Source: Candidatus Gastranaerophilales bacterium (GTDB lineage: Bacteria; Cyanobacteriota; Vampirovibrionia; Gastranaerophilales; JAILCC01). Taken from it: 6,461 nt of DNA. The notes beneath the pieces were generated by a model. It made no database searches and was not told the DNA's origin. It saw only the letters and a list, made by a program, of their open reading frames with translations. The stretch covers positions 1-6,461 of the forward strand of contig JAKSUS010000069.1 in the NCBI GenBank assembly GCA_024408745.1, read 5' to 3'. Of this stretch, positions 1 to 5,262 are shown piece by piece. Position 1 is the first letter of the stretch, and the number at the start of each line of letters is the position of its first letter. The translations under genes were made by a program, and so were the position numbers.

Positions 1-186
1 AAAAACAGAGTTTGCGAGTATATTTGCCCTGCTAAAGTTTACGAATGGGACGAAGAAAATAAAAAATTACAGGTAACTTTTGAAAATTGTTTAGAATGTG
101 GCGCTTGCAGAATTGCGTGCCCGAATAAAGCAATTGAGTGGAGTTATCCTAAAATTAACAAAGGTATTACGTTTAAAAACAGTTAG
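1..186 (+). CDS. fixX: FixX-like ferredoxin, C-terminal part (5' end outside window)
   Basis: The open frame runs from base 1 to a TAG at 184-186 and gives the last 61 residues. FixX-family proteins are small ferredoxins that work with FixC (ETF:quinone oxidoreductase-like) and the FixAB flavoprotein in electron transfer or bifurcation. Visible residues include CEYICPAKVY at 5-14 and FENCLECGACRIACP at 27-41, followed by the family-like ending WSYP...GITF. Compared with 2[4Fe-4S] ferredoxins, Cys9, Cys30, Cys33 and Cys36 make one complete cluster ligand set. Cys5 and Cys40 look like remnants of a second site, whose other expected position (residue 2) is Asn. That single-cluster pattern is typical of FixX. 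FixA, FixB and FixC are expected upstream but cannot be seen. A generic 4Fe-4S ferredoxin is the alternative. Confidence 0.8.
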   Translation, partial: KNRVCEYICPAKVYEWDEENKKLQVTFENCLECGACRIACPNKAIEWSYPKINKGITFKNS

Positions 187-190
187 ATAT

Positions 191-196
191 AAGGAG
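191..196 (+). promoter_or_regulatory. Strong ribosome binding site fixing the start at 206
   Basis: AAGGAG lies 9 bases before the ATG at 206 and just after the fixX stop. It supports that ATG over the in-frame GTG at 98, which lies inside the fixX coding sequence. Confidence 0.75.
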
Positions 197-205
197 TTTA
201 AGGTT

Positions 206-622
206 ATGGAAGAAATAAGACGCTGGTATGACAGAGATCCGCTATTATCAAAAATGATGAAAATATTAAAAAATTCTGATGATGATTTTCAGATTAAAAT
301 GGCTATAAATTTAATTAAAGTTATTATTGAACACCATATTGATACGGATCAATTCCAAACAATGAGCGACATTATGGCGGCTGTAAATGACGGTCATATC
401 GATAAAGGTAATGCACGTTGGTATGATGCAGATAATACTTTGAAAACTGCAATTACAATGTTGGAAAGTTGTTCTGATGAAATGCAAAGAAGCATTACAA
501 AAGAAATTGCAGATAAAATAATTTCGGAATTTAACGATATTGATGCAAAAAATCAGGAAAATGATGATGAACTTGAACCTTCGGATGATGATTTAGAAGA
601 AATTGAAGAAGAGGAAGTTTAA
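206..622 (+). CDS. Small acidic protein with duplicated RWYD helical unit, function unknown
   Basis: This 138-aa protein belongs to no family I recognise. I chose the ATG at 206 because a strong Shine-Dalgarno precedes it and because the longer in-frame extension would overlap fixX. The sequence contains an internal tandem repeat offset by 65 residues. Unit 1 (about 6-40) begins RWYDRD and unit 2 (about 71-105) begins RWYDAD. Leu14/Leu79, Leu21/Leu86, Asp26/Asp91, Gln29/Gln94 and Ile40/Ile105 coincide, and hydrophobic positions match between them. Both units look alpha-helical. The C-terminal 20 residues (about 119-138) are almost entirely Asp and Glu, so the protein should be strongly acidic and the tail disordered. 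There is no signal peptide or membrane segment, so it is probably cytosolic. It lies 19 bases after fixX and 3 bases before the next gene. A protein-binding or scaffold role is only a guess. Confidence 0.8.
   Translation: MEEIRRWYDRDPLLSKMMKILKNSDDDFQIKMAINLIKVIIEHHIDTDQFQTMSDIMAAVNDGHIDKGNARWYDADNTLKTAITMLESCSDEMQRSITKEIADKIISEFNDIDAKNQENDDELEPSDDDLEEIEEEEV
611..617 (+). promoter_or_regulatory. Ribosome binding site for the TTG start at 626
   Basis: GAGGAAG lies inside the last codons of the upstream gene, 8 bases before TTG. It supports this non-ATG start, which also keeps the hydrophobic N-terminus of the protein. Confidence 0.5.
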
Positions 623-625
623 ATT

Positions 626-1504
626 TTGAAAAATCCGATTTTTTATTTCTTAATTATTGCAAGTTTGTTTATGAGTGCATATAAGTTTCCCGATAAGCTC
701 CCTGCACCGTTAGATTTTGATACTTATACTTTTGACAGAGTAAAATTTGGTCAAACAAGTGTAAATGAATTTGCATATATTGCTCCTGAATATCAAAAAC
801 CTCAAACAGAAGGGGTTTATACAATTTATCAGGAAAAAGATTTGGATAATATTTACAAAGGACTGAGAATAGGCTTTAAAGAAAACTTTTTAGACTGGAT
901 AGAATTGGAATTTGCAGTTCCCCAATCGTTTAATAAAATGAAGCAGGCTTATGGCGAACCGAAATCCTTGAACGCTAATTATAGTACAAAGTATAATTAT
1001 CACGATTACGGATATTTTAATCTTGTAACAGATAAAAATAATGCAAGTGTTTTTGCCGTTACTTTATACGGCGAATCTGATTTTAATCCTTCTATTGCTA
1101 ATGTTGTAAAAAAACTGCCTGATTTTAAGAGCTTTAATTTTATAAATGAATTAATTCCCGGCAGAATGATGGAAGAAAATTTTACATCAAGTTATCCTGA
1201 TTTTCCATTCAGCGCTTCTGATAACGAAAATGCAGGCAAAACTTATACGATTCCGGCAAAATATTTAAAGCATAATCATTATTATTCAAATGTTGATTTG
1301 GTATTTTCAAACGGGATTTTATCTTTTGTTAATTTAACTCCAAAAGGATTAAGTATTATGCAAATTAAACAAACATACGGTGAAGGAACGGAAACGAAAT
1401 CTTCAAAACAGAATATTTATTTTTGGGAATATCCTAATTTTGTTGCAACATTTGATAAAAATACAAATAAAGTTCTAAATGTCGGAATAGTCGGAGCAGA
1501 TTAA
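626..1504 (+). CDS. Exported or membrane-anchored protein with two-copy domain, function unknown
   Basis: This is a 292-aa protein of unrecognised family. The TTG start is supported by a Shine-Dalgarno-like site and by the hydrophobic stretch it retains (residues about 4-18, FYFLIIASLFMSA), which looks like a signal peptide or a single anchor. No lipobox Cys is present, and the cleavage site is unclear. A later ATG at Met16 would discard most of that stretch. The rest appears to be two diverged copies of one beta-rich domain, about 37-149 and 173-290. Matching anchors are KQAYGEP (106-112) with KQTYGEG (248-254), and DKNNASVFAVTLYG (136-149) with DKNTNKVLNVGIVG (277-290). Each copy opens with a short 'FGQTSVNEF' or 'PGRMMEENF' turn-helix that vaguely recalls BamE/SmpA-like repeats, but I cannot confirm this. 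It likely acts in the envelope. It starts 3 bases after the acidic-protein gene. Confidence 0.8.
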   Translation: MKNPIFYFLIIASLFMSAYKFPDKLPAPLDFDTYTFDRVKFGQTSVNEFAYIAPEYQKPQTEGVYTIYQEKDLDNIYKGLRIGFKENFLDWIELEFAVPQSFNKMKQAYGEPKSLNANYSTKYNYHDYGYFNLVTDKNNASVFAVTLYGESDFNPSIANVVKKLPDFKSFNFINELIPGRMMEENFTSSYPDFPFSASDNENAGKTYTIPAKYLKHNHYYSNVDLVFSNGILSFVNLTPKGLSIMQIKQTYGEGTETKSSKQNIYFWEYPNFVATFDKNTNKVLNVGIVGAD

Positions 1505-1507
1505 AGT

Positions 1508-1527
1508 TTATTTTTTATAAAAAATAA
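1508..1527. repeat. Perfect 20-bp A/T palindrome in the intergenic gap
   Basis: The 20 bases are identical to their own reverse complement, centred between 1517 and 1518, and begin 3 bases after the stop of the upstream gene. Six Ts on one arm face six As on the other. The element could form a weak A/T hairpin, act as a weak terminator or protein site, or simply reflect base composition. Confidence 0.5.
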
Positions 1528-1539
1528 TAATATAATAAT

Positions 1540-1568
1540 TTGACCTAAGGTTCTTTTTTTATTATTCT
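1540..1568 (+). promoter_or_regulatory. Candidate sigma-70-like promoter for the lpxI operon
   Basis: TTGACC at 1540-1545 matches five of six bases of the -35 consensus. A 17-base spacer leads to TATTCT at 1563-1568, which matches four of six of the -10 consensus. Initiation would fall near 1575, leaving a leader of about 20 bases before the TTG start of lpxI. A perfect TATAAT at 1531-1536 is an alternative -10, but it lacks a good -35 at the right distance. The position at the only large gap in the window supports the call, but A/T-rich sequence produces such matches by chance. Confidence 0.4.
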
Positions 1569-1584
1569 AATAGTAATTGAGTAT

Positions 1585-1590
1585 AGAGAG
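1585..1590 (+). promoter_or_regulatory. Weak ribosome binding site for the TTG start of lpxI
   Basis: AGAGAG lies 7 bases before the TTG at 1598. It is weak as a Shine-Dalgarno, but it is well placed and the LpxI N-terminal motif begins just downstream. Confidence 0.4.
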
Positions 1591-1597
1591 TTAAAAA

Positions 1598-2416
1598 TTG
1601 GAAAATTCAGATAAAATTCAAGGATTAATAGCAGGAGATGGCGAACTTCCCGTACAAGTTGCGAAAATGGCAGCACGAGAAGGTCATGATGTTATTTGTG
1701 TTGCACTTTCTCATAAAAATCGTGATGAACTTTATAAGTATTGTAAAAAAGTTTATACCTTTGGACCGGGTGAAATTATAAAAATTCTTGATGCTTTAAA
1801 TGCTGAAAATGTTAAGCAATTAACCTTTATTGGCAAGGTTTCAAAAGAAATTTTATTCAGAAATCCAAAACTTGATAAAAAAGCTATTATGCTGTTAAAA
1901 CAGGCTCAAAAACTTAATGATGATATGGTTATGCTTATTTTGGTTGACGAACTTGAAAAAAATGATATTAAAGTTCTTGACCAAACTTTATTTATAAAAG
2001 ATTTACTCGTTAAAAAACAGGTGTTTACTCAATTAGAACCAACAGTTGAACAGTTAATTGATATTGATTACGGATTTCATATAGCAAAAGAAATTGGCGG
2101 ACTTGATATTGGGCAAACAGTTGTTGTTCAAAATAAAATGATTTTAGCGGTCGAAGCAATAGAAGGAACCGATAAAGCAATAACAAGAGGTGCAAAGCTC
2201 GCTAACAAAGCACACGCAGCAGTTGTTGTAAAGGTAAGTAAGCCTTCACAGGATAAAAGGTTTGATATTCCTACAGTTGGTTTAAGAACTCTAAAAACAA
2301 TGAAAAGATATGGCGCAAACGTGCTTGCGGTCGAAGCAGGTGAAACTTTTATTGTTGAAGAAGAAAAAATGATTAATTTTGCAAATAAAAACAAAATGGT
2401 GGTGGTAGCAGTATGA
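1598..2416 (+). CDS. lpxI: UDP-2,3-diacylglucosamine diphosphatase LpxI
   Basis: LpxI (formerly DUF1009) hydrolyses UDP-2,3-diacylglucosamine to lipid X and UMP, the fourth step of lipid A synthesis, at the inner face of the cytoplasmic membrane. It replaces LpxH in bacteria that lack it. At 272 aa the length is normal for the family. Family motifs appear in order: GLIAGDGELP (9-18), FIGKV (77-81), LNDD (106-109), LDIGQTVVVQ (169-178), AVEAIEGTD (184-192), KPSQDKRFDIPTVG (215-228) and LAVEAG (243-248). The Asp-rich QDKRFD segment is the most conserved part and probably includes metal- or phosphate-interacting residues. The TTG start is chosen because it places the IAG motif close to the N-terminus, as in relatives, and no ATG lies nearby. 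The stop overlaps the lpxB start by 4 bases (ATGA), so translation of the two is probably coupled. Confidence 0.93.
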   Translation: MENSDKIQGLIAGDGELPVQVAKMAAREGHDVICVALSHKNRDELYKYCKKVYTFGPGEIIKILDALNAENVKQLTFIGKVSKEILFRNPKLDKKAIMLLKQAQKLNDDMVMLILVDELEKNDIKVLDQTLFIKDLLVKKQVFTQLEPTVEQLIDIDYGFHIAKEIGGLDIGQTVVVQNKMILAVEAIEGTDKAITRGAKLANKAHAAVVVKVSKPSQDKRFDIPTVGLRTLKTMKRYGANVLAVEAGETFIVEEEKMINFANKNKMVVVAV

Positions 2417-4209
2417 CAAAATTATTTATAATAACAGGTGAACATTCAGGTGATTTGCACGCTGCAACGGTTGTTGAAGAATTGAAAAAAACAATGCCGG
2501 ATTTAGAAATTGAAGGTATTGGCGGTAAACACATGGAAAACGCAGGGGTTAAAATTTTCAAAGACCACTCAAAAATGGGTATTATGGGAATTTCTTTAAA
2601 AGCAGTGTTTGACCATGTAAAACTTGCAAAAGAAATTATTGATTACTTAAATAATTCATACAAACCTGATTTGGTTTTACTTGTTGATTACGGCGGATTT
2701 AATTTAAGAATTGCAAAATTTTTAAAGAAATATAATTTTGAAACATTTTATTATATTTCTCCACAGGTTTGGGCTTCAAGAAAACACAGAATTTCTAAAA
2801 TAAGAAAATATATTTCACAATTAATGGTGATTTTTCCGTTTGAAGAAAAATTTTATAAGAAAGAAAATATTACCGCTAAATATGTAGGACATCCGCTTGT
2901 TTCGCAGTTGAATTTCGGTTATTCAAAAGAAGATTTCATAAAAAGTAATAACTTAAACGAAACAAAGAAAATTGTCGGTGTTTTCCCCGGAAGCAGAAAA
3001 TTTGAATTATCTTATATGATGCCTGTTTATAAGGAAGCAATAAGAGAAATTTATGAACATCAAAAGAAAGTTCAATTCTGCATTTCGCAAGCAGAAAATA
3101 TGGATGAAGCATTTTTGAATAAATATATTGATGATTTAAGGTATGAAGGTATTGATATTAAATTGATTAAAGGTCAAAATCATGCATTGTTATCAAGTTC
3201 CGATGCTTTAATTTTAACATCCGGAACCGTAACACTTGAGGCTGCAATGTATGAAACTCCTATGTGTGTTTGCTACAAAGGGCCGACTCTTTATTATTGG
3301 ATATATTTGATTGTCAGACATATTTCAAAAGTTTCTTTGCCAAATATTGTTGCGGATAAAGATATTGTTCAGGAATTCATTCAACACAGAGCGCAACCGG
3401 AACTTATTGCAAGTGAAATTTTGAGTTTACTTCATAATCAAACGAAACGCGAAAAAATGATTGCCGAATTGAAAAATATTAAAGCAAAATTCGGTGAAAA
3501 GATTGCGTCACAAGAAGTTGCAAAAAATAAAGAAACTAAAACCAAAACTCAGCAATTCAAAATAAAATTGATTTCTAATGTAATATATCGAATTTTGCAT
3601 TTATTGGATTTAGTTCTAAAATCAAATTTAATTAACTTTAAGCACGAAAGAAAATCTGTTATTTATGCTATGTGGCATGGATATCAATGGGGGTTAGGAC
3701 TTTTTCCGCCCGAATACAGAAAAACGGTTAACATTTTAATAAGTTTGAGTAATGATGGCGAAATTGTATCGGGAGTTTGTGATAAATTAGGTTTTTCTCT
3801 TGTCAGAGGTTCATCAAATCGTGGCGGTGATAAAGCCTTAAGAGAAATGATTAATATTTTAAATGAGGGGCAAAATATAGCATTTATGGTTGACGGGCCA
3901 AAAGGACCTAAACAAAAAATTAAAAACGGGCTTATCAAACTTGCTAAAATGTCAGGTTGCCCTATTATTCCTATTGTTCCTTATCAAAAATCAATAATTA
4001 ATTTAAAATCATGGGATGATTTTCAAATTCCTGCAACTTGTTTTTGGAATGCTTCAATGATTTTTGGTGAACCTGTATATGTGCCAAAAGATGCAGATGA
4101 AACAAAAGAACAAGAAATAAAATTAAAATTAGAACAAACAATGTTTGAATTAGAGAAAGACGTTAAAATAGAGCATAAACAATATTTGAGAGGTAGAAAA
4201 AATGGCTAA
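2413..4209 (+). CDS. lpxB: Lipid-A-disaccharide synthase LpxB fused to a DUF374/LpxJ-like acyltransferase
   Basis: This is a single 598-aa frame, whereas stand-alone LpxB is about 380 aa. Residues 1 to about 370 are LpxB, the GT19 glycosyltransferase that joins lipid X and UDP-2,3-diacylglucosamine into the lipid A disaccharide. Motifs are GEHSGD (9-14), VDYGGFN (91-97), YYISPQVWAS (113-122), FPFEEKFY (141-148), YVGHPL (157-162), FPGSR (191-195), SSDALILTSGTVTLEAA (262-278) and LPNIVADKDIVQEFIQ (309-324). A Lys/Thr-rich polar linker (about 369-382) leads to a DUF374 domain (about 383-590) with MWHGYQWG (420-427), SNDGEI (446-451), RGSSNRGGDKALREM (465-479), DGPKGP (494-499) and CPIIPI (516-521). 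DUF374 contains LpxJ, the Kdo-independent lipid A late acyltransferase of Helicobacter and Campylobacter. I infer that this half adds a secondary acyl chain to the LpxB product. A lysophospholipid acyltransferase role is the alternative. I see no frameshift or internal stop. The gene overlaps the next one by 8 bases. Confidence 0.92.
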   Translation: MTKLFIITGEHSGDLHAATVVEELKKTMPDLEIEGIGGKHMENAGVKIFKDHSKMGIMGISLKAVFDHVKLAKEIIDYLNNSYKPDLVLLVDYGGFNLRIAKFLKKYNFETFYYISPQVWASRKHRISKIRKYISQLMVIFPFEEKFYKKENITAKYVGHPLVSQLNFGYSKEDFIKSNNLNETKKIVGVFPGSRKFELSYMMPVYKEAIREIYEHQKKVQFCISQAENMDEAFLNKYIDDLRYEGIDIKLIKGQNHALLSSSDALILTSGTVTLEAAMYETPMCVCYKGPTLYYWIYLIVRHISKVSLPNIVADKDIVQEFIQHRAQPELIASEILSLLHNQTKREKMIAELKNIKAKFGEKIASQEVAKNKETKTKTQQFKIKLISNVIYRILHLLDLVLKSNLINFKHERKSVIYAMWHGYQWGLGLFPPEYRKTVNILISLSNDGEIVSGVCDKLGFSLVRGSSNRGGDKALREMINILNEGQNIAFMVDGPKGPKQKIKNGLIKLAKMSGCPIIPIVPYQKSIINLKSWDDFQIPATCFWNASMIFGEPVYVPKDADETKEQEIKLKLEQTMFELEKDVKIEHKQYLRGRKNG

Positions 4210-4801
4210 TTTTATTACAATTTTGAGAATGATTTTGGCAATAGTTACGGTTTGTTTGTTATTTATCCATACAACACCGATTTATATTGCCGCATTTATA
4301 TTAACAGTTATAGTTATTTGGTTTGACGGACTCGATGGTTATGTTGCAAGAAAATTCAATGAAAGTTCACGTTTTGGTGCTTTGCTTGATATTTTAGGCG
4401 ACAGAGTTGTTGAAAATGTTTACTGGATTTCATTTTGTGCATTAGGATTTGTTCCTGTCTGGATTCCTATTGTCGTTGTAACAAGAGGTTTATTAACTGA
4501 CGGTGTTCGCTCTTTGGCATTTGAAAAAGGTTATACCGCATTCGGTTCAACAACAATGATGCAGGGAAAAATCGCAAAATTTATTGTTGCTTCTAACTTT
4601 GTAAGATTTACTTATGCGGTATGTAAAGCAATGGCATTTGCACTTCTTATTGCTGCTTATATTCCTATGGATTATCAATTTAAAGATGTTGTAACAGTTA
4701 TTGCTTACGTTTGCGTTTATGTTTCAGTATTCTTATGCGTTTTAAGAGGCGTACCTGTTTTAATCGAAAGTAAGAGATTCTTTAAAGAAGATGAAAAATA
4801 G
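4202..4801 (+). CDS. CDP-alcohol phosphatidyltransferase (PgsA-like membrane enzyme)
   Basis: This 199-aa, very hydrophobic protein has about five or six membrane segments. It carries the complete CDP-alcohol phosphotransferase signature D-x2-DG-x2-AR-x8-G-x3-D-x3-D: Asp42, Asp45-Gly46, Ala49-Arg50, Gly59, Asp63 and Asp67. The four Asp residues bind the divalent metals and position the attacking hydroxyl. The N-terminal NFITILRM matches the usual start of the PgsA group. The family transfers a phosphatidyl group from CDP-diacylglycerol to an alcohol, and glycerol 3-phosphate (phosphatidylglycerophosphate synthase) is the most likely acceptor. After Asp63 the sequence reads ILGDRVVENVYW, not the LADKL typical of PgsA, so the acceptor is uncertain and I give no gene symbol. 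GAGAGG at 4188-4193 is a reasonable Shine-Dalgarno. The gene overlaps lpxB by 8 bases and trmL by 11. Confidence 0.88.
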   Translation: MANFITILRMILAIVTVCLLFIHTTPIYIAAFILTVIVIWFDGLDGYVARKFNESSRFGALLDILGDRVVENVYWISFCALGFVPVWIPIVVVTRGLLTDGVRSLAFEKGYTAFGSTTMMQGKIAKFIVASNFVRFTYAVCKAMAFALLIAAYIPMDYQFKDVVTVIAYVCVYVSVFLCVLRGVPVLIESKRFFKEDEK

Positions 4802-5261
4802 CGGTTTTAAAGTAGTTTTATATGAGCCTGAAATCCCTCAAAATACAGGGAATATTGCAAGACTTTGTGCTTGCACCGGTTCTGATTTATATTTAGTCGG
4901 AAAATTAGGGTTTTCACTTGATGAAAAGCATATAAAACGCGCGGGTTTAGATTATTGGGATTCGGTAAATATTAAACAGGTTCAAACGTTAGAAGAGTTA
5001 TTTGAAGAATTTCCTGATGATGATAAATTCTTTTTAACAACAAAAGCTACTCAATCTCATTTTCAGGCAAATTTTACGAAAGGTTCATTATTGATTTTCG
5101 GACCTGAAACAAGAGGTTTGCCAATTGAATTAATCAAAGCTAATTTTGATAAAGCCTTTAGAATTCCAATGATTGAAAATCAAAGAAGTTTAAATTTATC
5201 AAACAGCGTTGCTATTACTCTATATGAAGCAATAAGACAAACGGGAAATATTGAATATTAA
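4791..5261 (+). CDS. trmL: tRNA (cytidine/uridine-34-2'-O)-methyltransferase TrmL
   Basis: TrmL is a SPOUT-class methyltransferase that uses S-adenosylmethionine to methylate the 2'-O of the wobble nucleotide, in E. coli in the tRNA-Leu species with CAA and UAA-type anticodons. At 156 aa it has the normal length of this minimal SPOUT protein. Clear family motifs are LYEPEIPQNTGNIARLCA (10-27), which includes the Arg and Asn of motif 1, then KRAGLDYW (49-56), IFGPETRGLP (102-111), RIPM (124-127) and RSLNLSNSVAI (132-142), followed by YEAIRQ. The last three groups form the trefoil-knot cofactor site. The ATG at 4791 lies inside the end of the preceding gene (11-base overlap) with only a weak Shine-Dalgarno, so coupled translation is likely. 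A start further upstream would deepen the overlap. It has no functional link to the lipid genes that I know of. Confidence 0.94.
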   Translation: MKNSGFKVVLYEPEIPQNTGNIARLCACTGSDLYLVGKLGFSLDEKHIKRAGLDYWDSVNIKQVQTLEELFEEFPDDDKFFLTTKATQSHFQANFTKGSLLIFGPETRGLPIELIKANFDKAFRIPMIENQRSLNLSNSVAITLYEAIRQTGNIEY

Positions 5262-5262
5262 T

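Noticed and set aside
98..205. In-frame GTG extension of the acidic-protein gene
   Set aside because: It overlaps the fixX coding sequence, has no good ribosome binding site, and its translation does not resemble the rest of the protein. The ATG at 206 has a strong Shine-Dalgarno.
1542..1560. Hairpin plus seven Ts resembling an intrinsic terminator
   Set aside because: The stem is only about four pairs, one of them G-U, with a three-base loop. The same bases are better explained as the -35 box and spacer of a promoter.
2128..2561. Two minus-strand open frames
   Set aside because: They are antisense to the conserved C-terminus of lpxI and the N-terminus of lpxB, and have no motifs of their own.
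3520..3560. Possible frameshift or sequencing-error join between LpxB and DUF374 domains
   Set aside because: The frame is continuous through a polar Lys/Thr-rich linker, and both flanking domains are in the same frame with no stop codon.
3684..3938. Minus-strand open frame of 84 codons
   Set aside because: It lies opposite the conserved DUF374 motifs and is a shadow of that gene.
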